Below, in pieces: positions 1 to 8,268 of a stretch of DNA of 64,000 nt (position 1 is the stretch's first letter; each line of letters starts with the position of its first letter). A program made the translations under genes and the position numbers. Under the pieces are notes generated by a model, which saw only the letters and a program-made list of their open reading frames with translations, had not been told where the DNA came from and searched no databases. Source of the stretch: Oceanospirillum multiglobuliferum (GTDB taxonomy: Bacteria > Pseudomonadota > Gammaproteobacteria > Pseudomonadales > Halomonadaceae); NCBI RefSeq assembly GCF_900167095.1, contig NZ_FUXG01000015.1:32669-96668 (forward strand). The letters run 5' to 3'.

Positions 1-30
1 GCATGATTATTGATGTCTGATAAATATATT

Positions 31-59
31 AAAAAAACACCCAGCACAAGGCTGGGTGT
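31..59 (-). terminator. Rho-independent terminator of the large adhesin gene
   Basis: Perfect 9-bp arms (37-45 and 51-59) with a 5-nt loop, followed on the minus strand by an uninterrupted T run (36-31). It lies 24 bp past the adhesin stop codon and faces the right way. Confidence 0.9.
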
Positions 60-82
60 ACATTTTTAATGTTAATTAGGCC

Positions 83-3000
83 TTAAATTGAACCTGATCC
101 TGGTCCTGATACAGAGTAAACCAAGAAATCAATATCTTCGAAGTTAACACTGCCTGCATTATTACCAATAGTATTGGTGTTATTAAATGTGACGTCATGA
201 AGATACGAGGTATGATAACTATTTGAACCAATTGAGAAACGATCAGTGTAATGTCTGCTTGTTTTAGTCCCGACTAGTAAATTGCCACTAATATCAATGC
301 CTATAGCTTTGTTTGGGCTATTTATGTATTCAATATAATAGTACTTATTATCTGCAAAAGTATTATAGTCTTGAACCTTTTCAAGGTAGCTAAGGCCTAT
401 CAGGCTAGAAGGGGACAATATGGCAGAAATATCTAGCTCTATCTGATCATCTTCACCAAAGCCTGTTAAATCAAGCGCTGTGCTTGGAATAGCGTTATAA
501 TGAATAGTAACCTGCTTGTTAGCCAAGTCTGCATTGTCACCTGAAGCGAAACTGGCAGTTGTTACTTCATCTTCACCTTTAATACCATCACCATTAGCAT
601 CAATGTAAGCACCCGTTGTTTCAACAATAACGCGGATAGGTGTGATATTTTCAATAGCTAAGGTACTAAATGAGGCTAGATCATTACCTGCAATATCTTG
701 TATTGCACTTACATCGTTATTGGCAGTTGGGCCAGTATAGCTAAGCTGCAAGGTTTCCCCTGGCACCACAGTACTAGTCAGCGTTAAAGTCACCGTTTTG
801 GCGGTTGCATCAACGCTTAGGCTGTTCACGGTTATAGTATTTGACACACTACCCGTTACCGTAAAGGCACTTGCAGCAGCAATATTAGTGCTGTCTAGGT
901 TTAAGCCATCTTGTAAGGTAAATATCAGCTGGTTGCCATTGGCATAGGCATTTTCAACATTTAAGTTCAGTATACTAGGAGCTACAGTATCTAAAGTGTA
1001 TGACAGCGAGCTTGAGGAACTTGAACTATTGCCCGCTAAGTCTTCCACTGTTGCGCTCAGTGCTTTTATGCCATCTTCGCCTAAGCTGCTAGTGGTAATG
1101 TCTACATAGCCATTATTTAAATCTTCCCTTGTGATATTCGCAAAACCAACCTCTTCACCATTCAACATGATGCTGGCTTTACCCTCAAGGCTTGAGTCTT
1201 CACCACCAAAGCTTGAGTCTTCACCACCAAAGCTTGAGTCTTCACCATCAAGGCTTGAGTCTTCACCATCAAGGGTGATGCGTATTGTAGGCGTGTCATC
1301 ACTGCTGATATTGTCAGAGCTAGAAGCGCCTGTATCAGAGTCTTCTCCAACAACGTACAAGGTTGGGATATTGGGTACTGTTGTATCTAATGTATATTGC
1401 AGTGAGGCAGAGGAACTTGAACTATTACCCGCTAAGTCTTCCACTGTCGCGCTCAGTGTTTTAACGCCATCTTCGCCTAAGCTGCTGGTTGTGACCTCAA
1501 CATAGCCATTGCTGAGGTCTGTATTCGTGATACTCGCCCAGCCCACCACACTACCATTCAATGTGACGTTGGCTTTACCACCCTCAAGGCTGGCATCTTC
1601 ACCATCAAGGCTGATACGTACTGTAGGGGTTGTGTCGCGGCTGATCTTGTCAGCGCTAGAAGCGCCCGTATCAGAGTCTTCACCGACAATGTTTAAGGTT
1701 GGTATATTAGGTGCAATAGTATCCAGCACATAGTCTTGACGACTTTCTGTGCTGCTATTACCTGCAATGTCTGTCACTTTAAACCTGATAGAGCTGCTAC
1801 CGGATAACGACACTGAGCTCCAACTTAGTTGTGTGCCATCCTCTCCCAGCATGTTGTTCAGATTAACCCAGTTTTCGCCACCATCACTTGAGCCATACAA
1901 GGTGTCACCGCTAGCTAGTTGAGTATTTAATGTCCCTCTTACCCACTGGTTTGATATGCTGGTTACAAAGTCTTCGCCACTGATACCCGTGTCTTCACCT
2001 ATGGTAATGTTGTTCACAGTCTCTGTCGCAACTGTGTCAAGTGTATAAGACAGAGTATCCGTCGAATTGGTGCGGTTGCCTGCAAGGTCTTCCACAGTCG
2101 CGCTCAGTGCTTTAATGCCATCTTCGCCTAGAGCACTACTGGTGATCTCTACGTAGCCGTTGCTGAGGTCGGTAGCGGTGATATTCACGCTGCCTACTGC
2201 ACTTGCCCCTGAGCTCAAGATCACTTTGCCACCAGTGAGGCTGGTGTCTTGGCCGTCTAAGCTAATACGTATGGTTGGGGTGGTGTCATAGCTGATATCA
2301 TCGGTATTTAAGGTGCCTGTATCGGAGCTTTCCACAAGATCCAGCGTAGGTGCTGTTGCTGCTTTGCTGTCCAGAGTATAGGTTTGGCTGGTTTCTTCCC
2401 CATTATCACCTAGGCTGTTACGCACTTTAAAGCGCAGTGAGCTACTGCCATTGAGTGTCACTCCTGTCCAGGTTAGGGTGGTAGTGTCACTGCCTATCAT
2501 GTTGTTGATATTCACCCAATTGGCACCACCATCGGCTGAGCCATATAACACCTCGCCTTCGGCCAATGCTTCACTTAGCGTTGCGGTAACCGTTTGACTG
2601 GCAACATTGGTGATAAAATCATGACTACTAGTGCCGCTGTCTTCGCTGATATCAATATTGGTGACTTTAACGGTGGGTAGAGCCGGCGTAGTGTCTTTTA
2701 GGGTATAAGACAGTGACTGAGTCTGAGTATTTCCTGCAATATCTTTGATGCTGATGGCGATATTTTTTACGCCACTGTCACCTAGGTCTCGGGTCTTAAT
2801 ATCAATGTAACCCGTGTTTATATTGGCTTGGCTTATGGTGGCAGAGCCTATTGGGCCCAGACCCGAGTACAGGTCTATTTTACCTCCTAAAAGGCTGGAG
2901 TCACTAGAGTCGAGACTGATGCGAACGGTTGGTGTTGGATTGCTGTCCAATCCATCCAGTATCTTAGCTGACAACGCAGGTGTTGTTGTATCTAGGGTAT

Positions 3001-5122
3001 AGGCATAGATGGCAGAGGTAGACTGGTTGCCTGCGGTGTCTGTTAGTGTGGCGGTTAACGCTTTACTGCCGTCTATTCCTAACGTGCTGGTTTCTATTTC
3101 AATGTAACCACGACTGATATCGGTTGTACTGATCACCGCGCTACCGACTGGCGCACCATTTGCGTTGAGTTGTACGGTAGTGCCAGCTAATCCTGCATCT
3201 GATTTTAAGCTAATGCGTACGGTGGGCGTTGCATCTTGGCTGATGTTGTCGGTGTTAGATAGCCCTGTATCCGAGCCCGTATTAAGGCTGAGCGTTGCAG
3301 CCTGTAGATTGGTATCTAGCGTATAAGATAAAGCGGTGGCTGCACTCTCGTTACCTGCTTTATCGACTATTGTAGCTACAAGCTGTTTAACGCCATCTGC
3401 ACCCAGTGCCGAGGTTGTAATGTCAATATAGCCTTGACTACGGTCAGCTTCTGTCAGAGTTACAGAACCAATCAATGCACCATTACTGGTTAAACGAAGC
3501 TGCCCTCCCACTAACGAGCTATCAGCGCTTTCAAGACCAATACGCAAGTTAGGCGTGGTTTCTTTACTGATGTCATCGGTGTTTGACAATCCGGTGTCTG
3601 AATGGTCTGCAACGTCTATTGAAAGAACAACGGGGGCGGTGGAGTCAACTAGAATAAGGGTTGCAGGGCTTTCGATCCCCTCATTAATATGATAACTAAC
3701 AGAGGTACGCCCTTCTTGTGTTGAGCTGATCAGGTTGCTAGGCACTGCTAGGTTTGCTAGGCCTGATGCGTCAAAATCTGTGCTGGAAATGGTGGCTGTA
3801 AATATACTTCCTCCCCAGTTTACCGTCACCACATCCCCTGCTACCGCACCTTTAATGCCTACAGTAATACCTGCTGCTTTTTCCGCGGCATTAATACCGT
3901 CTGTGGCAGAAGAGATGATCGGTGGTTGAACTAACGAGTTACCTAAGTCTGCTTTGTCTTTATTCTCACCTTCCTCGAACTTTTCAACCCCTTTTTTAAG
4001 TAAATCTACCCCTTCTTGGTTCATCGCAAGGCTATTTTGGCCAGTTGTGCTTGAGGCTTGGGGCACAATAGCATCTTCTAACTGCTTCAGTGTGTTCGAT
4101 AGACTGCCAGTGTGTTTATCTGCACCCGAAAGTTGAGCCAGTACTTCACCGTAACGCTCAGCACTATTGATGCCATCAGTTGTCTGGAAATTAACATCCA
4201 CCACCGTAGTCACAGGGGCTAGAATGTCGTCCAAGCCGAATAAGGTGGCCACTTGAGCGTTTGCTTCAAGGTTTGCTTCAGTCACAATGACTGTTTGTGT
4301 GCCATTGGCTTTATTCGCATCAATAGTGGCTTTATCTGCGATATTGGCTTTACGCGCTGCTAACTCCGTTAAAGGGGTTACGCTTAAATAAACATCACCA
4401 GTCCCGTTGGCATAGCCCATTGCTCGTAAAGGTTCACTACCCAAGCTCACTAAAGTATTGGTTGCTTCATCTAGGTAGTCGCCTTGGTCACCGTTAATGT
4501 CGCTGACAAACACCACAAAAGGGCCTTTATAGTCACTGGCGATGTTCAGCTTGAATTGGCCGCTTGCCACATCATATTGACCGCTGCCTAATGAGTTACC
4601 ATTGTTATCATAGATGTCCACTTGAACTTCTGAGACAAAAGGTCCCGCTACGGCAGAGACCACAATGTTGTAGCTTGAAGGTGTTGGTGTCGGTGTGACC
4701 TCTTCAGATGCACTGCTAGAACCATTGCTTGAAAATAATGCACCAGCACTTGCCAGAGCGCCCCAGAGTATGCCTGAGCCATCGGAGGTAGGCCATACAA
4801 CCACCTCACCTTCATCACTCTTTGTTGTATCTTCACTGCTGGCGACAATATTCTCCGCAGAAATTTCAGCACCGATGCTGAAACTGGCAGCGGTACCTTC
4901 AGTATAAAACTGATCAATAATGGCGACGGGTTTATCATCAACTTCAATTTCAAGTTGATCACCCTTGCGTTTTAATACCAAGTTCTCAGGTTGTTGTTGC
5001 GTCTCAGAGTCTACAATAATGTAAGTAGCACCTTGCGATGCAGTTAAGGTTGCAAGGTTATGCAAGGCGATTTCACGCGTAATTTGCCCACGTGTTTTTT
5101 CAATTAACATTATTGTATTCAA
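83..5122 (-). CDS. Large BapA-type repeat adhesin, probable type I secretion substrate
   Basis: 1679 residues, acidic, Ser/Thr/Asp-rich. The N-terminal 90 residues resemble the BapA-type prefix domain, followed by a Trp/Gly/Ala-rich hydrophobic patch near residue 115-130. About residues 494-1379 are eight consecutive bacterial Ig-like units; six share an SDTG...D.IS..TTPT.RI.L core and two carry an LYGS.DGG.NWVN core. Residues about 1379-1494 resemble a SwmB-type domain. The last 185 residues contain a DANGDGI calcium-loop-like segment. No RTX nonapeptide array and no Sec signal peptide are visible, and no type I secretion genes lie in the window, so the export route is inferred. Start: TTG at 5122 has GGAG six nt upstream, whereas the in-frame ATG at 5110 is too far from it; an in-frame stop upstream excludes further extension. 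Inferred role is cell-surface adhesion or biofilm matrix. Confidence 0.85.
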   Translation of the reverse strand: MNTIMLIEKTRGQITREIALHNLATLTASQGATYIIVDSETQQQPENLVLKRKGDQLEIEVDDKPVAIIDQFYTEGTAASFSIGAEISAENIVASSEDTTKSDEGEVVVWPTSDGSGILWGALASAGALFSSNGSSSASEEVTPTPTPSSYNIVVSAVAGPFVSEVQVDIYDNNGNSLGSGQYDVASGQFKLNIASDYKGPFVVFVSDINGDQGDYLDEATNTLVSLGSEPLRAMGYANGTGDVYLSVTPLTELAARKANIADKATIDANKANGTQTVIVTEANLEANAQVATLFGLDDILAPVTTVVDVNFQTTDGINSAERYGEVLAQLSGADKHTGSLSNTLKQLEDAIVPQASSTTGQNSLAMNQEGVDLLKKGVEKFEEGENKDKADLGNSLVQPPIISSATDGINAAEKAAGITVGIKGAVAGDVVTVNWGGSIFTATISSTDFDASGLANLAVPSNLISSTQEGRTSVSYHINEGIESPATLILVDSTAPVVLSIDVADHSDTGLSNTDDISKETTPNLRIGLESADSSLVGGQLRLTSNGALIGSVTLTEADRSQGYIDITTSALGADGVKQLVATIVDKAGNESAATALSYTLDTNLQAATLSLNTGSDTGLSNTDNISQDATPTVRISLKSDAGLAGTTVQLNANGAPVGSAVISTTDISRGYIEIETSTLGIDGSKALTATLTDTAGNQSTSAIYAYTLDTTTPALSAKILDGLDSNPTPTVRISLDSSDSSLLGGKIDLYSGLGPIGSATISQANINTGYIDIKTRDLGDSGVKNIAISIKDIAGNTQTQSLSYTLKDTTPALPTVKVTNIDISEDSGTSSHDFITNVASQTVTATLSEALAEGEVLYGSADGGANWVNINNMIGSDTTTLTWTGVTLNGSSSLRFKVRNSLGDNGEETSQTYTLDSKAATAPTLDLVESSDTGTLNTDDISYDTTPTIRISLDGQDTSLTGGKVILSSGASAVGSVNITATDLSNGYVEITSSALGEDGIKALSATVEDLAGNRTNSTDTLSYTLDTVATETVNNITIGEDTGISGEDFVTSISNQWVRGTLNTQLASGDTLYGSSDGGENWVNLNNMLGEDGTQLSWSSVSLSGSSSIRFKVTDIAGNSSTESRQDYVLDTIAPNIPTLNIVGEDSDTGASSADKISRDTTPTVRISLDGEDASLEGGKANVTLNGSVVGWASITNTDLSNGYVEVTTSSLGEDGVKTLSATVEDLAGNSSSSSASLQYTLDTTVPNIPTLYVVGEDSDTGASSSDNISSDDTPTIRITLDGEDSSLDGEDSSFGGEDSSFGGEDSSLEGKASIMLNGEEVGFANITREDLNNGYVDITTSSLGEDGIKALSATVEDLAGNSSSSSSSLSYTLDTVAPSILNLNVENAYANGNQLIFTLQDGLNLDSTNIAAASAFTVTGSVSNTITVNSLSVDATAKTVTLTLTSTVVPGETLQLSYTGPTANNDVSAIQDIAGNDLASFSTLAIENITPIRVIVETTGAYIDANGDGIKGEDEVTTASFASGDNADLANKQVTIHYNAIPSTALDLTGFGEDDQIELDISAILSPSSLIGLSYLEKVQDYNTFADNKYYYIEYINSPNKAIGIDISGNLLVGTKTSRHYTDRFSIGSNSYHTSYLHDVTFNNTNTIGNNAGSVNFEDIDFLVYSVSGPGSGSI
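1187..1270. repeat. 21-bp coding minisatellite, four copies, inside an adhesin Ig domain
   Basis: Four consecutive near-identical 21-bp units (1187-1207, 1208-1228, 1229-1249, 1250-1270) differ at only a few bases. They encode a 7-residue GEDSS-type unit in the eighth Ig-like domain; the neighbouring domain has a single unit at the equivalent place. Unit length is a multiple of three, so copy-number change keeps the frame. Confidence 0.9.
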
Positions 5123-5151
5123 GTAGAACTCCGGCGAGCAGGATTAGGGTT

Positions 5152-5232
5152 CGGTATTATCGGTATTATCGGTATTATCGGTATTATCGGTATTATCGGT
5201 ATTATCGGTATTATCGGTATTATCGGTATTGT
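5152..5232. repeat. 9-bp tandem repeat upstream of the adhesin gene
   Basis: Eight perfect copies of CGGTATTAT (5152-5223) plus a ninth with one mismatch (5224-5232). On the coding strand of the adhesin the unit reads ATAATACCG and ends 29 bp upstream of the TTG start. An in-frame stop between repeat and start shows that it is not translated with the adhesin. Each unit contains an ATAAT core similar to a sigma-70 -10 element, so copy number could alter promoter architecture or leader length. Confidence 0.92.
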
Positions 5233-5301
5233 CATTAAATTATTTATTTTATTGATTTTTATTTATTAATAGATTGTACGCATTATTTTATTTTTAGATA
5301 C

Positions 5302-5315
5302 TAGGGTTTTCCCTA
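5302..5315. promoter_or_regulatory. Palindromic element TAGGGTTTTCCCTA upstream of the adhesin
   Basis: Five-base inverted arms TAGGG and CCCTA around TTTT, 180 bp upstream of the adhesin start. The identical 14-mer occurs upstream of the Sel1-repeat gene at 12041-12054. Shape and placement suggest a dimeric regulator site; the regulator is unknown. Confidence 0.5.
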
Positions 5316-5339
5316 AGTTTTAATAGAGTGGCTAAGTGT

Positions 5340-7184
5340 TTAATAATATTGAGTTAATTGTATGCAGATCTCTTCAATACCACAGGTCGACAGAGTATTT
5401 TTGCTCGGTAATCCCTTCAGCATACCAATCCAAGGTCTAGAAAGCACTTTTACAGCCATAGGTGACACTAAAACTTGCTCACACTGGCTGATTGGTGCGC
5501 CATAGCGCATAAGCTGTTCAGTGTCGTAAACGACAATCGCTTGATGTAAACTTTGATGTCGCAACATCACCTCTGTTGCTTGCTGTGGCGACATACCTTC
5601 TGTGTTCAGTGTCAAGCTTCCGATGCTAACCTTTTGCTTACAGCTCCAGCCTTTGTCATCTGACAGGCTTTTCTGCTGCAAAATCTCCATTACAATATCT
5701 AGCTCCTCAGGCGACACCACAATAAAACAAATAGGCACAGAAGCAATAGTCTCACCTAAAACTTGCGTCCCCACGGTTAATGGATCTAGCCCAGATGAAA
5801 TTAATACATCAAGTCCGGGAGTTGTATTAACCTCAATAAATGTGCCTGCTCCCTCGCTCCAAGAGCGACTAATATCAGTGGTAATATAGTCAACCCCTGT
5901 GGTGTGAAGCCCCATTGTTGTTGCTATCGCTTCTGCTGCTTTAATTAAATCAGGATGAACGCCTGTACTAACATCAGTACCACTGCCACCTGTTGAAATA
6001 TTGGCATTGCTTCTTAAGCTAATTTTAACTCCAGTGGCAGGTACATAGTTTAAAGAAACATCCTGCTGCTCAAGTTGAGCAATTAAGACATCGTCAATCA
6101 TAATCGGTCGCTTATAAGCCGATTTTACTAAATTAGTAGTTCTGTTTTTGTTGAGTTGTTTTATTAGCTGGGAAATAGTTTGAATGCCATCCCCAGTAAT
6201 AGAGGCAGGATCGCGTCGAATAACCGCACTTACTTTTCCTCCTATCACCATTATTCGGTAGTCATCGCCTTCAATGTGACGCTCAACCATTAAACTGTCA
6301 CTACTGAACTTTCGAGCATAGTGATAACCTTTCTTTAATGTTGCTAAGTTTTGAATGTTAGCACTAACCCCTTTGCCGCCTCCGCAGTTCAGCGGCTTAA
6401 TTACACAAGGCCATCCTACTTTTAACGCAGCCTCTTCAAGCTGTTCTTGATGCTGAACCAGAAGGTACTGAGGAGTGGGCATTCCTAACTGAACAAATAT
6501 CTGTTTGCTGCTCACTTTTGAACCTGCCCAATGGGCAGCAAGCATACCGTCTTTATTTGAGGCCGATTCCATAAAAACTCTGGCATTGCAGCCCCATCCA
6601 AACTGCCAAAATCTAGAGTTCTCAATAAAAGGTAGAAATGGGATGCCGAGTTGTTGAGCCGCATACATTAATATTCTAGCTTGATAATCTGGATGGCACT
6701 GCTTGCAATCTAGCCACAACGCATTGAGTTGCTGATCAATGATGGCTTTATTCTGTATGCTGATACCTTCTGTAGAGTCTCCAGCTAACAATAATGCTCT
6801 AAGTGTAAGCTCTAAGGCCGTTTTACTGACTTGAATATGGTGAAAACCTAGCCAAACTTGAATACGGCCATCTGGAGTAACATCCGCACCTGCTGCCTGT
6901 ATAAAACCTCTAACTTCATTGAGCGCTGCCAAGGTCCACTGGGCAATGGTTTTACCAAGAAGAACTTGAGGTGATAGCTCAAGTGGAGGAGGATCTTTCA
7001 TCTCAGTTAAGTGCTGGCTGAGTTCATCAGAAAGCCACTCTGGATAATGAGCAAATAAATTCAGGCACCGTTGATATATTTCTTTGCTTATCAAACCTGA
7101 TGGTGTGATTAATGCGAGCAGTATTGGTTCTTTAGCGAAAGGGCTGATACCAGGGTAGTTGTGAATATATTGAATATCAAACAT
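5340..7184 (-). CDS. ATP-grasp amide ligase, cyanophycin-synthetase-like without Mur ligase domain
   Basis: 614 residues. An N-terminal region (about 1-220) precedes an ATP-grasp fold (about 225-470) with the signatures VIKPLNCGGGKGVS, VERHIEGDDYRIMV, the CphA-like ANISTGGSGTDVS.GVHPD and the metal-binding FIEVNTTPGLD. The last 140 residues are not recognised and lack a P-loop Mur ligase, unlike full CphA. Family knowledge: ATP-grasp enzymes of this type activate a carboxylate as acyl phosphate and join it to an amine. It is the last gene of a three-gene minus-strand operon: its ATG overlaps the stop of the FemAB-like gene by 8 bp. The closest relative in sequence appears to be the ATP-grasp part of the operon's first gene, suggesting duplication. 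The substrate is unknown. Confidence 0.85.
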   Translation of the reverse strand: MFDIQYIHNYPGISPFAKEPILLALITPSGLISKEIYQRCLNLFAHYPEWLSDELSQHLTEMKDPPPLELSPQVLLGKTIAQWTLAALNEVRGFIQAAGADVTPDGRIQVWLGFHHIQVSKTALELTLRALLLAGDSTEGISIQNKAIIDQQLNALWLDCKQCHPDYQARILMYAAQQLGIPFLPFIENSRFWQFGWGCNARVFMESASNKDGMLAAHWAGSKVSSKQIFVQLGMPTPQYLLVQHQEQLEEAALKVGWPCVIKPLNCGGGKGVSANIQNLATLKKGYHYARKFSSDSLMVERHIEGDDYRIMVIGGKVSAVIRRDPASITGDGIQTISQLIKQLNKNRTTNLVKSAYKRPIMIDDVLIAQLEQQDVSLNYVPATGVKISLRSNANISTGGSGTDVSTGVHPDLIKAAEAIATTMGLHTTGVDYITTDISRSWSEGAGTFIEVNTTPGLDVLISSGLDPLTVGTQVLGETIASVPICFIVVSPEELDIVMEILQQKSLSDDKGWSCKQKVSIGSLTLNTEGMSPQQATEVMLRHQSLHQAIVVYDTEQLMRYGAPISQCEQVLVSPMAVKVLSRPWIGMLKGLPSKNTLSTCGIEEICIQLTQYY

Positions 7185-8268
7185 AATCAGATTTATTTCC
7201 CAAGGTAATTCTAGCGATTTCTTTCAATTCTTTATTACAAAACCAATGTGCATTAACCACTTTTTCAGATTGAAATCCCCTGTAGTTTTTGTGTGATGCA
7301 CTAACACTTGTGTTGATAAATTTGATGTTGTTTTCTATCGCATATTCAATGGGTTTGTAGCAAACAAGCTCAAAACATAAGTTAGGAGTATTTTTTGACA
7401 TAGACCAAGTCTGAACATGAAGAGAACTTTTACTTAATAGGCAGAATACTCCTCCTAAAAAAACATTATCTTTATAAGCGGAAAAAGTTAGAATGGAATT
7501 AGGGATTCTCCTATGTAATTGTTCGAAAAAAGCTGTTGTTAACCAAGGTTTGCACTGATGAGAGGTGCAAACCTTCTCATAGCCTAAGTAAAATTCATGC
7601 CAGAAGTTTATATCAATATCCTCTCCTCTATGAGTTAGTATTTTTATTCCATTGTCATAGATTGAACTTCTGTCAAGGCGCATCATTCTACGTTTTCTAT
7701 GTCCAATACTAGCTACGTAATGATCAAATGATGAAAAATTATTGTTATACCAAACAGAGCTTTCTTCTTGACTTATTAACCAACCTTCTTTTTCTAAAAT
7801 ATCTGCATCCTCTGGCTGAGTATGCATAATGTTTAAAGCTTGTATAGAAGGGTTTGAGTTGGTAATGTCATAAAGTGCTTGAATTAGAAGCTTTTTTATA
7901 TATTGCTCTTTTTCACCTTTAAGTGTGAGCAACCTTGGTCCTGTTACTGGGAATAGAGGTACCCCTACCTGTAGCTTTGGCCAGTTAAAACAATGTCTCT
8001 CAATTCCTTTGTTCAGCCAGTTTATTTCTGGGCCAAACTCTCGCTTATTTCCCCACTTCATAGCAGCAGGAGCGCAGGCAAATATTTTCCCTGACTGATC
8101 TGTCATCGTAATATAAACGGGCTTAATTCCTTTTTCAGCAAGATTAATACTGTGTTCTAGCGCTAAAAAGAACTCATGCCGTAGATAAGGCTCATCTTCG
8201 GAGCAAGCATTCCAACCAATAGAATCAATTTCAGATATAGATGAATAAATATTTGTTCTAAGATTCAT
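7177..8268 (-). CDS. FemAB-like N-acyltransferase (GNAT fold, DUF482-type)
   Basis: 363 residues. Recognised as a DUF482/peptidogalycan-type FemAB-like protein by the order of motifs: GWNAC and PYLRHEFFLALEHS near the N terminus, NWPKLQVGVPLFPVTGPRLL around residue 95, the basic stretch HRKRRMMRLDRS near 190, and the C-terminal SHKNYRGFQSEKV (about 325-338). FemAB-like enzymes transfer acyl or aminoacyl groups to amines using a double GNAT fold. Sandwiched between two ATP-grasp ligase genes with overlaps of 11 bp (upstream) and 8 bp (downstream), so it is almost certainly co-translated and likely acts on the same metabolite. Base composition is clearly more AT-rich than its neighbours, compatible with a separate origin. 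The product is not predictable. Confidence 0.8.
   Translation of the reverse strand: MNLRTNIYSSISEIDSIGWNACSEDEPYLRHEFFLALEHSINLAEKGIKPVYITMTDQSGKIFACAPAAMKWGNKREFGPEINWLNKGIERHCFNWPKLQVGVPLFPVTGPRLLTLKGEKEQYIKKLLIQALYDITNSNPSIQALNIMHTQPEDADILEKEGWLISQEESSVWYNNNFSSFDHYVASIGHRKRRMMRLDRSSIYDNGIKILTHRGEDIDINFWHEFYLGYEKVCTSHQCKPWLTTAFFEQLHRRIPNSILTFSAYKDNVFLGGVFCLLSKSSLHVQTWSMSKNTPNLCFELVCYKPIEYAIENNIKFINTSVSASHKNYRGFQSEKVVNAHWFCNKELKEIARITLGNKSDYV

Noticed and set aside
1131..4136. Several plus-strand ORFs of 60-124 codons antisense to the adhesin
   Set aside because: They mirror the low-complexity repeats of the adhesin, have no convincing ribosome-binding sites and recur at each Ig unit; shadows of the real gene.
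5152..5232. Possible CRISPR array or coding repeat
   Set aside because: Units are 9 bp and contiguous with no spacers, and an in-frame stop lies between the array and the adhesin start, so it is neither CRISPR nor part of the protein.
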